A stretch of DNA of 64,000 bases, from NCBI RefSeq assembly GCF_028622115.1, contig NZ_CP097263.1, positions 1,860,001 to 1,924,000 of the forward strand. The letters are read 5' to 3'. Shown in pieces: positions 1-8,187 of the stretch (position 1 is its first letter; every line of letters starts with the position of its first letter). This stretch comes from Kutzneria chonburiensis. GTDB taxonomy: Bacteria; Actinomycetota; Actinomycetes; Mycobacteriales; Pseudonocardiaceae. The position numbers and the translations under genes were made by a program. The notes beneath the pieces were generated by a model. It did no database searches. It had not been told where the DNA came from and was given only the letters and a program-made list of their open reading frames with translations.

Positions 1-778
1 CGGCGGAGTAGTCCAGTCCGGTCGTCATCGGGGCGCCGGCCTCGTCGATGATGGTGCGCGACGAGTACGACCCGAGCCGGTTGCTCAGGTTGGTGGTCCA
101 GGCCGCGCGGGTGGTGTCCGAGGCCCAGTAACCGTAGAAGTGCAGCGACAGCAGGGTTCCGGTCAGTGCGCTGGCGGCGCCGACACCGGTCACGTTGTCG
201 TTGTAGCCGGTGCCGCTGATCACCACCCGGCCCCGCGGGATGCCCGAGTGCCGGGACAGCCAGGTCGAGCAGAGCGACACCCAAGCGTTCAGGCTGTAGC
301 CGAACGGCTCGTTCATCGGTTCGAAATAGACGTTGCCGTTACCGCCGTAGTCGGCGGTCACCTTGTCCCACATGGTGTTCCAGGCGGCCAGGTCGTCGAC
401 GAGGCCGTCCTTGTTCGCCTCCCAGTACCCGAGGATGACGTTCATGCCGTGGGCCAGCGCCGAGTCGATGGCGCCCTTGTACCGCGACCACCAGTCGGAG
501 TTGACGCTCTGCGGGTTGACCGGCAGTCGTACGGTGTTCGCGCCGAGTTGCTGCTGGAAGCCGGTGATGATGCCGTCCGCCTTGGTGTGGACGGTGTCGT
601 AGCTGTCCCCGGCGGTGAGACCGGTCGGGATGACCCACCCGTCCACGTAGTTGTCGCGGGCGTCGGCCCAGTTCACCCCGCGGAAGCCGTTCGTGGCGCC
701 GGAGGCCGCGGGCGGGACCGCGAGCAGAGGCGCGACGAGAACGGCGATCATGGCTGCGCGTAGCAGGAAGCGCGTCAT
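1..778 (-). CDS. Secreted GH5-like glycoside hydrolase (cellulase/mannanase type), 3' end beyond window
   Basis: This is an extracellular polysaccharide-degrading enzyme, cut off by the left edge of the window. It starts at the ATG at 778, with a GGAG ribosome binding site just upstream. The first ~27 residues form a signal peptide (basic MTRFLLRAA, hydrophobic core, Ala-rich end). The mature start reads GFRGVNWADARDNYVDGW, typical of GH-A clan GH5 barrels. The motif YFEPMNEPFGYS supplies the acid/base Glu after Asn, and IIDEAGAP near the window edge is a plausible nucleophile Glu. Any C-terminal binding module would lie outside. The family is fairly sure; the substrate is not known. A promoter and a palindromic operator lie upstream at 812-866. 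Confidence 0.8.
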   Translation of the reverse strand, partial: MTRFLLRAAMIAVLVAPLLAVPPAASGATNGFRGVNWADARDNYVDGWVIPTGLTAGDSYDTVHTKADGIITGFQQQLGANTVRLPVNPQSVNSDWWSRYKGAIDSALAHGMNVILGYWEANKDGLVDDLAAWNTMWDKVTADYGGNGNVYFEPMNEPFGYSLNAWVSLCSTWLSRHSGIPRGRVVISGTGYNDNVTGVGAASALTGTLLSLHFYGYWASDTTRAAWTTNLSNRLGSYSSRTIIDEAGAPMTTGLDYSA

Positions 779-811
779 GCGAACTCCGATGTCCGAGAAT
801 GCCATCCCAGG

Positions 812-827
812 ATGTTGACGTCAACAT
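812..827. promoter_or_regulatory. 16-bp perfect palindrome, probable repressor operator of the GH5-like gene
   Basis: ATGTTGACGTCAACAT reads identically on both strands. It lies 34 bp upstream of the GH5-like start codon and just downstream of a possible minus-strand promoter. The central CG and the AT-containing arms are like LacI-family operators, but the sequence differs from CGAACCGGTTCG at the LacI gene in this window. The regulator is therefore probably encoded elsewhere. Confidence 0.5.
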
Positions 828-836
828 GCGCTGCGA

Positions 837-866
837 AGAATGCGCCAACGTCGTCGCCGGTGTCAA
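837..866 (-). promoter_or_regulatory. Possible sigma-70-type promoter of the GH5-like gene
   Basis: On the minus strand a perfect TTGACA (866-861) is followed after 18 bp by CATTCT (842-837). Transcription would start near 830, directly at the palindrome 812-827. A repressor bound there would block initiation or early elongation. Confidence 0.4.
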
Positions 867-1033
867 GGACCGGCGTCCGGCCGGCCGGTACGCGAAGAAC
901 AGCCGGGAAGCCGAGCCATACACGACTTTCGGCGGATGGCCTTGGCGGCGGCGGGTGCCTACCGTGGTCCGGCGCGCACTCCGACGGCATCGGTGCCCCT
1001 GCCAGCCCGAGACCAACGAACGGAGCTGACCTC

Positions 1034-2098
1034 GTGATCCCTGCACGCTGTCACCACCCGGCCAGAACACTCGTGGCGACCAGCATCGGTGTGCTCGTTG
1101 CCGGTCTGACCATCGCTGCGCCGGCCGCGAACGCCCAGACGCCCCAGGCGAAAGCGCCGCTGTCCGCGCGCCAGGCGGCGAACCTCAGCAGCACGGCGAA
1201 ATCCCTACTCGGTGACCGCACCATCGGCTCCTACTATGACGGCAAGCGGCTGGTCGTCACCGTCACCGACGACAGCGCGGCCGCACAGGTCCGTGCCCTC
1301 GGCGCGGTGCCGGCCAAGGTGCCCTACCGCGCCTCCGAACTCGCCGCCGTGACGGCACAACTCGGACAGAAGGCACGGATTCCCGGCACTGCCTGGCGAA
1401 TCGACGTGCATACCGGTCAGGTGCTGGTGACCGCCGACTCGACCGTCACCGGCGCCAAGCTCGCGGCGCTGACCAGCACCGTCAACGAATTCGACGGCAA
1501 GGCCAGGCTGCGGACCACCGGCGGCAAGCTACGCCCGCTGATCGCCGGCGGCGATGCCATCTGGGGCCAGGGACTCCGCTGTTCCCTGGGCTTCAACGTG
1601 CGCGACTCCAACGGCAATCCGGCCATCCTCACCGCCGGCCACTGCGGCGTCGCCACCAACGACTGGTGGGCCGACAGCGGCAACAACCAGCACATCGCCA
1701 CTACCGCCCAGGCCGACTTCCCCGGCACCGACTACTCGTACGCCACCTACGACCAGGGCGTGGACGCACCCAGCGCGGTCAACACCGGCCAGGAGATCTC
1801 CCAGGCCGGTGACGCGACCGTCGGCGAGCAGGTGACGCGCAGCGGCTCCACCAGCGGCGTGCACACGGGCTCCGTGACCGGCCTCAACGCCACGGTGAAC
1901 TACGAGGAAGGCTCCGTCAGCGGTCTGATCGACACCGACGTCTGCGCCGAGCCGGGCGACAGCGGCGGCGCCATGTACGACGGCAGCACCGCCCTCGGCC
2001 TCACCTCCGGCGGCAGCGGCGACTGCCAGTCCGGCGGCGAGACCTTCTTCCAACCGGTCCCGGCCGCGCTCTCCGCGTACGGCCTGACCCTGCCCTGA
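1034..2098 (+). CDS. Secreted S1-family serine protease with pro-domain (streptogrisin/alpha-lytic type)
   Basis: This 354-residue extracellular serine endopeptidase is made as a pre-pro-protein. The GTG at 1034 is chosen because GGAG lies 8 bp upstream and a signal peptide follows at once (cleavage near ANAQT). Residues ~40-165 form a pro-domain of the kind that assists folding. The mature part starts near IAGGDAIWGQ. The catalytic triad is visible: His in TAGHCG, Asp in FPGTDYSYA, Ser in PGDSGGAM. A Cys pair flanks the His loop and another lies near the Ser. No C-terminal binding domain follows. A strong hairpin ends the gene. Family assignment is secure; specificity is unknown. Confidence 0.92.
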   Translation: MIPARCHHPARTLVATSIGVLVAGLTIAAPAANAQTPQAKAPLSARQAANLSSTAKSLLGDRTIGSYYDGKRLVVTVTDDSAAAQVRALGAVPAKVPYRASELAAVTAQLGQKARIPGTAWRIDVHTGQVLVTADSTVTGAKLAALTSTVNEFDGKARLRTTGGKLRPLIAGGDAIWGQGLRCSLGFNVRDSNGNPAILTAGHCGVATNDWWADSGNNQHIATTAQADFPGTDYSYATYDQGVDAPSAVNTGQEISQAGDATVGEQVTRSGSTSGVHTGSVTGLNATVNYEEGSVSGLIDTDVCAEPGDSGGAMYDGSTALGLTSGGSGDCQSGGETFFQPVPAALSAYGLTLP

Positions 2099-2102
2099 TC
2101 GA

Positions 2103-2144
2103 TGACCATCGGCGCCCGGCCACCCGGCCGGGCGCCGATGGTCA
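2103..2144. terminator. Bidirectional hairpin terminator
   Basis: Perfect 19-bp arms (2103-2121 and 2126-2144) enclose a 4-nt loop, ACCC. The hairpin lies between the convergent serine protease (stop at 2098) and the GH-G glycosidase (stop at 2142) and overlaps the latter's last codons. There is no T tract, as is common for actinomycete terminators. Confidence 0.8.
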
Positions 2145-3861
2145 CGAGCGGTCGGCCACGTGGTGCCTGGCCAGCAGGAGGTACACGCTGGCGGTCCAGG
2201 TGTAAGCCCGGTCCCGCAGGGCCGCGCCGGTGAGTGCGTCGAAGTTCTCGGCGAAGCCGGACGCCTCGCACAAAGCTCGGAACCGGTCGGACACCTGGCG
2301 GGCGAGGTCGACGTGGCCGGCGCGGCGAAGGCCGTCGACGACGAGCATGGTGGCGGGGGCCCAGATCGGGCCCCGCCAGTAGCCGTCGGGGCGGTAGTGC
2401 GGCGAGGTGGGCAGTTCGCTGGCCAGGCCGTGCGGCGTGAGGTGCGCGGTGATCCTTTCGGCGAGCACGGTGGCGACCGACGCGGGCAGGTGCTCGCCGA
2501 GCACGATCGGCATCAGGTCGAGCAGGCTGCCGGTGGACCACTTCTGTCCACTATGGACGCCGCGGGCGTAGAACCGGTCGCCGCTCCACAGCTCGTCGAG
2601 CAAGGCGTGACCGGTGGTGGTGGCCAGGTCGGCCCAGCGGGTGGCGTCGTCGGCGAAGCCGAGTTCGGCGGCGAGGTCGGCCAGTTCACGCAGTTGCAGC
2701 ACGAGGAACGCGCTCAGGTCGGCGGTGACGACAACTCGTTCGGGGTCGAACGTGGTGGCGTTGTCCCAGCCGCTGTCGTTGCCGTGCTGGTAGTGCGGCA
2801 GCCGGTCGCCGGGCGCGCGCCGGCGGGTGAGCCAGAATTCGGTCCAGCGGACCAGTCGGTGGTACGCCTCGGTCAGTTCGTCACGGCCGAGCCGGTCGGC
2901 CAGCAGCCGCCGCAGCTGGCCAAGGGCCCAGCCGTGGATGGGGGGTTTGACGAAGTTGTACAGGACCTCGGAATGGGTGACGGAGTCGGGCAGCACGCCG
3001 GCCGGGGCCTGGTGGTCGAAGATGACGGAGAACTGGTCCCAGGCCAGCTCCGGCGCGCCGGGCGCGAGGGCCAGCGCGTTGAAGCAGTGGTCCCAGCTCC
3101 ACACCTTGTCCATCCAGTGCTTGGACATCAGCACGCCGGGGCGGTTGAGGAATCCCTCCGCCGCCACCGTGGCCGACCACAACGTGTAGCAGGCCAGTTC
3201 GGCGGCGGGGGTGTCGGGGAGCGCCACGGCGCGACCGCGTCCACGAAACCGGCGAAGGCGTCCGTGCCGGCCTTCACCACCTGCTCGAAGTCGTTTGCCG
3301 CACGGTAGGGCACGCCGCCGCCGGTCAGTTCCTCGATCGCGATCTCCCACGGGCTCGAGCCGTCGCCGGTGATCGTGAGCCCGCGCTCGGCCTCACCGAG
3401 TGCCTGTGCTCGAACACCGCCGGCTCGCCGGCGAGCACAGTGATGCGGTAGCGGTGCCCAGTTTCGTAGGCGGTGAAGGTGTATCCGCCGTCGGCCGCGT
3501 CCGGGTAGAAGTAGGTTCCGGTGAACGGGGTCAGCGCCGCGGCGGCTGCTTCGACCCGCAGACCGAGGCCGACCCCACGCAGGCGCACCGCGTCCACCGT
3601 GTCGTAGGCGATGTCGATGCGCCCGCCCGCATGCTCCCAGCTCAACACGGCGGGCGTGGCCCGGACCGTGGTGTCGACGCGTTCCCCGGTCGCCGGGTCG
3701 ACCGGCACCAGCCGCAGCACGCCGTGCATCCCGTTGCGGTGCGACACCAGATGCAGGTCGTCGGCCCGGGACCGCTGGCCGAGCACCGGCGAGATGCCGA
3801 ACCAGGAACCGTGACGGGAGAACGGGATGTCGTCGACGGAGAACTCGAGGACGGTGGTCAT
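2142..3861 (-). pseudogene. GH63-like (clan GH-G) alpha-glycosidase, reading frame broken twice
   Basis: Read across two single-base shifts, this is one protein of ~570 residues. It has an N-terminal beta-sandwich (from MTTVLEFSVDD at 3861) and an (alpha/alpha)6 barrel like the C-terminal domain of GH63/amylo-alpha-1,6-glucosidases. Barrel motifs include KHWMDKVWSWDHCFN, GNDSGWDNAT and GYWRGPIWAP. The frame changes near 3400 and near 3228. Adding one C at each point (CAC|CTC, and CC to CCC) restores VFEHRHLGEAERGL and AVAPVALPDTP. Both are therefore likely consensus errors. It is the last gene of the sugar ABC operon and probably cleaves the imported glycoside in the cytoplasm; no signal peptide is seen. 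The exact substrate is unknown. Confidence 0.75.
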
Positions 3862-3893
3862 CGAACGGCACTCGATTCGTTCACGGGGCACGG

Positions 3894-4706
3894 TCAGTCC
3901 TTGACCGCGCCTGCGGTGACGCCGGCGGCGACATAGCGCTGGGCCAGCACGAGTATCACCGCGGCCGGGATGGACGCGAACACGGCGGTCGCCATGATCG
4001 CGTTCCACTGCTGGTTGTTGTTGCCGATGTAGTGGTAGATGCCGAGCGTGATCGGCTCGTGCGCGCCGCCGTTGTCCAGCGTGCTGGCGAAGACGAAGTC
4101 CGACCACGCCCACAGGAAGGCGAACACCGACACCGTGACGACCCCGTTGCGGCTCATCGGCAGCACGATCGACCAGAAGGTGCGCAGCCGGCTGGCCCCG
4201 TCGGTCTTGGCCGCCTGCAACAACTCGTCGGGAATCGACGACATCAGCGCGGCGAAGATGAGCACGCCGAAGGGCACCGCGATGGTCGAGTCGGCGACGA
4301 TGAGGCCGGGAACCGACTGGAGCAGGCCGAGGTCGAGGTAGATGGCGTAGAAGCCCATCGCCATGATGATCCCCGGCACCATCTGCGCCGCCAGCAACAG
4401 GAAGTTCAGCACGCCGGCGCCGCGCGGTCGCAGTTTGGCCAGCGCGAACCCGGCCGGCGCGGACAGCGCCACGGTCAGCACGACCGTGCCGAGCGCGATC
4501 ACCACGCTGGTGCCCAGGTAGGGGAGTTGCTCGGTCAGCGCGGCCCGGTAGCCGTCGAGCGTGCCGTGCACCGGGAACAGGTCGGGCGGCGACTTGCGCA
4601 TGTCCTGTTCCGGCGTGAAGGACACGGTGAGCATCCAGTAGACCGGGAACAGCATGATCGCGGTCAGCAGCACCGCGATGCCGGTCTGCCATCGCCGTGT
4701 GGTCAC
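3894..4706 (-). CDS. Carbohydrate ABC transporter permease, MalG type
   Basis: This 270-residue inner-membrane subunit of a CUT1 sugar importer has about six hydrophobic helices, the first at TGIAVLLTAIMLFPVYWML. The ATPase-contact EAA loop reads AAKTDGASRLRTFW around residues 170-185. The GTG start at 4706 overlaps the TGA of the preceding permease (GTGA), indicating translational coupling. It ends 33 bp before the glycosidase start. No ATPase gene is present here, so the importer probably uses a shared MsiK-like ATPase encoded elsewhere, as is common for CUT1 systems in streptomycetes. The assignment is secure at family level; the sugar is unknown. Confidence 0.93.
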   Translation of the reverse strand: MTTRRWQTGIAVLLTAIMLFPVYWMLTVSFTPEQDMRKSPPDLFPVHGTLDGYRAALTEQLPYLGTSVVIALGTVVLTVALSAPAGFALAKLRPRGAGVLNFLLLAAQMVPGIIMAMGFYAIYLDLGLLQSVPGLIVADSTIAVPFGVLIFAALMSSIPDELLQAAKTDGASRLRTFWSIVLPMSRNGVVTVSVFAFLWAWSDFVFASTLDNGGAHEPITLGIYHYIGNNNQQWNAIMATAVFASIPAAVILVLAQRYVAAGVTAGAVKD

Positions 4707-5641
4707 GACGTCACCAGCTTGCGCTGGAACCGGATGTAGGCCAGGCCGAACACCAGCGCGGTGACGACGAGCAGGTTGCCGACGGCCGCCGCGGGGCCGA
4801 ACGACGGCAGCAGGGTGCCGAAGCCGAGCCGGTAGGACCACGTGGCGAAGGTGGTGGACGAGTCGGTCGGGCCGCCCCGCGTCATGATCCAGATGACGTC
4901 GAACACCTTGAGCGTGTAGATCAGCCCGAGTAGCAGCGTGATGGCGGACACCGGGCGCAGCAGGGGAAAGGTGATCCGCCAGAACCGCTGCCACGCGCTC
5001 GCCCCGTCCAGCGCCGCCGCCTCGTACAGGCTGTCCGGGATCGTCTGGAGTCCACTGTAGAGGATCACGAGGTTGAACGGGATGCCGATCCAGATGTTGG
5101 CGATGATCACCGAAACCAGCGACCACTGCGGCGAGGTCAGCCAGTTGACCGGGCCGAGGCCGACCAGGCCCAGCGCCGTGTTGACGATGCCGGAGTCGCT
5201 GTTGAGCATCCACGACCACGTGGAGGCGGACACGATCAGCGGCAGCAGCCACGGCACCAGGAACAGGGCGCGTAGCGTGGCCGACAGCCGGAAGCGCTGC
5301 CGGAAGAACACTGCCAGCGCCAGCCCGATGGTGTACTGGAAAGCGATCGACGCGCCGGTGAACACCGCCGTGTGCGCGAGCGCAGGCAGGAACGTCGGGT
5401 CGCTGAGCACGGTCCCGTAGTTGGCCAGGCCGGTGAACGGGGCGTCGCCCTGGACGAAGGACCGGACGGTGTAGTTGCGCAGGCTCAGGTCGACGTTGCG
5501 GAACAACGGGAACGCGTAGAACACCGCCAGGTACACAGTGACCGGGAGGAGGAATCCCCAGGCGGCCCACTGGTCCAGGTTGCGGCGACGGCGGCCGGCC
5601 GGGACGGCGGCCGCCGTCGCACGCGCAACGGTGGTGGTCAT
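4703..5641 (-). CDS. Carbohydrate ABC transporter permease, MalF type
   Basis: This 312-residue inner-membrane permease is the partner of the MalG-type subunit. It has a basic cytoplasmic N-terminus (AGRRRRNLDQW), then six predicted membrane helices. The EAA loop is EAAALDGASAWQRFWR near residue 215. The ATG at 5641 overlaps the stop of the solute-binding protein (ATGA), and its own stop overlaps the next permease start. Binding protein, MalF and MalG are therefore made as one coupled unit. Length and motif order match CUT1 permeases. Confidence 0.93.
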   Translation of the reverse strand: MTTTVARATAAAVPAGRRRRNLDQWAAWGFLLPVTVYLAVFYAFPLFRNVDLSLRNYTVRSFVQGDAPFTGLANYGTVLSDPTFLPALAHTAVFTGASIAFQYTIGLALAVFFRQRFRLSATLRALFLVPWLLPLIVSASTWSWMLNSDSGIVNTALGLVGLGPVNWLTSPQWSLVSVIIANIWIGIPFNLVILYSGLQTIPDSLYEAAALDGASAWQRFWRITFPLLRPVSAITLLLGLIYTLKVFDVIWIMTRGGPTDSSTTFATWSYRLGFGTLLPSFGPAAAVGNLLVVTALVFGLAYIRFQRKLVTS

Positions 5642-6876
5642 CCCTTGCCCACGGATGCCTGCGCGGCTTGCAGCGCGGCGGCCGGCGCCTTCGAGCCGGA
5701 CAGGGTGGCCTGCACGGCGGTCCACAGCTGCTCGGAGATCTTCGGGTACTTGGTGCCCAGGTTGTCGCTCGTGCGCCCCTTGGCGGCGTGCACGGCATCC
5801 ACCCACACTTGCAGCGCCGGGTCGGCGGCGGCCTGCTTCTGCTGCACAGCAGCAGCTGGCGCGACGTAGGACAGTGTGGTGTCGGTGGCGTAGATGTTGT
5901 CCGGACTGGTCAGGCAGGACACGATCTTCTGGTCCGTGGCGTAGCGGGCGGCGTCCTTCTGCGTCGGCACGGTGACGAATTCGCCGCCGGTCGGCACCGG
6001 CGCGGCGCCGCCGTGCTGGGCCGGCACGGTGATCGTCCCGTACTCGAAGCCGAGCTTCTTGGCGTTGCCCAGCTGCCAGGTGCCGTTCTCGGCGAACGCG
6101 ACGTTGCCGGCGGCGAAGTCCTGCCAGCTCGTGGTCTGGGTGTTGTTGAGCACCGAGTTCGGCGCGTAGCCGGCCTTGAGCCAGTCGCTCCACAGCGTCA
6201 GCGCGGCGGCGCCCTGCGGGGAGTCCAGCTGGTCGAGCCGGGCGCCGGAGCCCCAGAACCAGGGCAGGAACTGGAAACTGCCCTCCTCGGTGCCGATCGC
6301 GGAGAACGTGATGCCCTTCTTGCCGGTGCCCGCGATCTTGGCCAGCGCCGCCGTCAGCGTGGCCCAGTCCTTGACCGACGCCGGGTCCACGCCGGCGGCC
6401 TGGAGGATCGTCTTGTTGTAGAACAGGGCCAGCGTGTTCGCGCCGATCGGCGTGCCGTAGGTCTTGCCGCCGAGCTGGCCGGCGCCGAGCAGATTCGGGT
6501 CGACGCCGGACGTCTCGATCTTGGTGTCGTCGGTGGTCGCGAGCACGCCGGCGTCGGCCAGTGTCGACACCACCGGGTTGTCCACGATCAGCACGTCGGG
6601 GGCATTTCCCTGCTGGGCGGCGAGCAGGACCTTGTTGGTCAGGTCCGTGGTGTCGAACGCGGTCCGCTTGACCTTGACGCCGGCCTTGTCGCCGCACGAC
6701 TCGACCAGCTTCGTCCACGCGGCGTTGCCGTCGAACTGCGGATACGGGTCCCAGATCGTGTAGTCGGCGCTCGAGGCGCCGGAACCGCTGCCGGCGGAAC
6801 CACAGGCGGTGAGTCCCACCGCGGCGGTGACGGCGACCGCGACGCCGGCTAAGCGTCTGGGCGTGGAAGTCTTCAT
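5638..6876 (-). CDS. Sugar ABC transporter substrate-binding lipoprotein
   Basis: This 412-residue extracellular solute-binding protein (family 1) is anchored to the outer face of the membrane. The N-terminus has basic residues, a hydrophobic core and the lipobox LTAC, with the lipidated Cys at residue 25. A Gly/Ser linker follows, then a two-lobed domain beginning YTIWDPYPQFDGNAAW. The ATG at 6876 is preceded by AAGGGA. The gene lies 46 bp downstream of the LacI gene and starts the coupled importer unit. Binding proteins of this class give the importer its specificity, but the ligand cannot be read from the sequence. Confidence 0.92.
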   Translation of the reverse strand: MKTSTPRRLAGVAVAVTAAVGLTACGSAGSGSGASSADYTIWDPYPQFDGNAAWTKLVESCGDKAGVKVKRTAFDTTDLTNKVLLAAQQGNAPDVLIVDNPVVSTLADAGVLATTDDTKIETSGVDPNLLGAGQLGGKTYGTPIGANTLALFYNKTILQAAGVDPASVKDWATLTAALAKIAGTGKKGITFSAIGTEEGSFQFLPWFWGSGARLDQLDSPQGAAALTLWSDWLKAGYAPNSVLNNTQTTSWQDFAAGNVAFAENGTWQLGNAKKLGFEYGTITVPAQHGGAAPVPTGGEFVTVPTQKDAARYATDQKIVSCLTSPDNIYATDTTLSYVAPAAAVQQKQAAADPALQVWVDAVHAAKGRTSDNLGTKYPKISEQLWTAVQATLSGSKAPAAALQAAQASVGKG

Positions 6877-6922
6877 CACGGAGATCCCTTCGGGAAGCAG
6901 GGGCCGGCGGACCGGCGGTGGT

Positions 6923-7939
6923 TCAGCAGGTCGGCACCGGTCCCGTGCTGCCCCGCAGCGAGACCGGTGGGGCGAGCAGGTGGTGCCGGGGCGCGCCGGC
7001 CGGATCGGCCAGGCGAGCCATGAGCAGGTCGACCGCCAGCCGACCCAGTTCCGCCGCGGGCACATCCGCGGCCGTCAGCTGCGGTGACACCATCTGGGCC
7101 CAGTGCGGCAGCGCCACTCCGGCGATGGAGAAGTCGCCCGGCACGCTGCGTCCGGCCCGGGCCAGTCCTTGGTACAGACCGCCGAGCGCCGCCTCGTTCA
7201 AGGTGACGATCGCGGTGGTGCCCGGGTCGTCGTGCAGGATCTGCTCGACCCGGGCCTGGCCCGACGCGGCGTCGTCGTCGCACGGGTAGTGCCGGCCGGT
7301 CAGGCCGCGCGCGGCGATGGCCCGCTCGAAGCCCTCCAGTCCACGGTGGGCCGACTCGTAACCGATGCGCAGCAACCGTTCCGGCCGGTTGACCAGCGCG
7401 ATCCGCCGGTGGCCCAGATCGGCCAGATGATCGACGCAGGCCGTGACCAGCGCCCCGTGGTCGACGCCGACCCAGCAGGTGCGGTCCGGCGCGGCGGTGC
7501 GGCCGATGGTGACGAACGGGAAGTCGGCCTCGAGCAGCTGGTCGACGCGCTCGTCGGCCAGCCTGACCTCCATCAGGACCACGCCGTCGACCCGGCGTTC
7601 GGCCAGCAGCCGCCGCAGCGACGAGGTGCTGTCCGGTCCCGCGGTCGACAGCAGCACGTCGTATTCGTGCACGGCCGCCGCGTCGGCCAGGCTGCCGATG
7701 AAGTCCAGCTGCATCGCCGTGTAGTGGTGGCCGACGGCGGGCGGGAACACCAGGCCGATCGTGCTGGTGCGGCCGGCGGCCAGCGCGCGGGCGCTGGCAT
7801 TGGGTTGATAGCCCAGTTCGTCGACCACCTGCTGGATCTTCCGGCGGGTGGCCTCGGACACCGACCGCTTGCCGCTGAGCGCGTAGGAGACCGTGCTCCG
7901 CGACACGTTGGCCCGTCGGGCGATCTCTCCGATGTTCAC
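6923..7939 (-). CDS. LacI-family transcriptional regulator of the sugar operon
   Basis: This 338-residue repressor has an N-terminal HTH (MNIGEIARRANVSRSTVSYAL; hinge helix NASARALAAGR at residues ~45-60) and a periplasmic-binding-protein-like effector domain. It is the first gene of the importer operon. The GTG at 7939 is used because GGGAG lies ~10 bp upstream and the HTH starts at once. A copy of the palindrome CGAACCGGTTCG lies 13 bp upstream of the start codon and another before the divergent glycosidase. I infer that the protein represses both directions and itself, and that a sugar, probably the imported one, releases it. Confidence 0.93.
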   Translation of the reverse strand: MNIGEIARRANVSRSTVSYALSGKRSVSEATRRKIQQVVDELGYQPNASARALAAGRTSTIGLVFPPAVGHHYTAMQLDFIGSLADAAAVHEYDVLLSTAGPDSTSSLRRLLAERRVDGVVLMEVRLADERVDQLLEADFPFVTIGRTAAPDRTCWVGVDHGALVTACVDHLADLGHRRIALVNRPERLLRIGYESAHRGLEGFERAIAARGLTGRHYPCDDDAASGQARVEQILHDDPGTTAIVTLNEAALGGLYQGLARAGRSVPGDFSIAGVALPHWAQMVSPQLTAADVPAAELGRLAVDLLMARLADPAGAPRHHLLAPPVSLRGSTGPVPTC

Positions 7940-7952
7940 GCTGCTCCCTTGT

Positions 7953-7964
7953 CGAACCGGTTCG
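7953..7964. promoter_or_regulatory. LacI-type operator, importer side
   Basis: CGAACCGGTTCG is a perfect 12-bp palindrome with the central CG step typical of LacI-family sites. It lies just downstream of the minus-strand -10 element, so a bound repressor would block the lacI-importer transcript. An identical copy occurs at 8064-8075. Confidence 0.85.
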
Positions 7965-7974
7965 CGTGAGAGGC

Positions 7975-8003
7975 AGGTTAGGGAGGTGTGTCCGGCGTGT
8001 CAA
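7975..8003 (-). promoter_or_regulatory. Promoter of the lacI-importer operon
   Basis: A perfect -35 TTGACA (8003-7998) and a -10 TAACCT (7980-7975) are separated by 17 bp. Transcription would start near 7968, immediately before operator 7953-7964. Confidence 0.75.
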
Positions 8004-8021
8004 CGGGCCAGCAGTTGAGGG

Positions 8022-8050
8022 TTGACAGGCCTGGCCTGCGCTCCTAGCTT
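8022..8050 (+). promoter_or_regulatory. Promoter of the divergent secreted glycosidase
   Basis: A perfect -35 TTGACA (8022-8027) and a -10 TAGCTT (8045-8050) are separated by 17 bp. The start would be near 8057, just before operator 8064-8075. The two divergent -35 boxes are 18 bp apart, so the region is a near mirror image. Confidence 0.75.
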
Positions 8051-8063
8051 TCTCGGCACGACG

Positions 8064-8075
8064 CGAACCGGTTCG
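8064..8075. promoter_or_regulatory. LacI-type operator, glycosidase side
   Basis: This is the second exact copy of CGAACCGGTTCG, 111 bp centre to centre from the first. It sits in the early transcribed region of the 8188 gene. Two sites at this spacing could allow a DNA loop by a tetrameric repressor; that is inference. Confidence 0.85.
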
Positions 8076-8187
8076 ACAATCACTGGTCGACAGACCGAGA
8101 GATTCCCGCCGCGCCGACCTGCTTCCCCATACCCCAGACCGGTATCCGCCGGCGCCATCCCGACTTCACCCACCGGGAGGAACACGC

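Noticed and set aside
812-1033. Upstream extension of the serine protease frame to 812
   Set aside because: The frame is open, but the extension lacks a signal peptide start and covers the operator region. GTG 1034 has a good ribosome site and directly begins the signal peptide.
2103-2144. Possible operator at the long hairpin
   Set aside because: Its place between two convergent stop codons and the 4-nt loop fit a terminator better.
2160-3308. Long open frame on the plus strand opposite the GH63-like gene
   Set aside because: It is antisense to clear glycosidase motifs and has no recognisable domain or ribosome site; long antisense frames are normal at this GC content.
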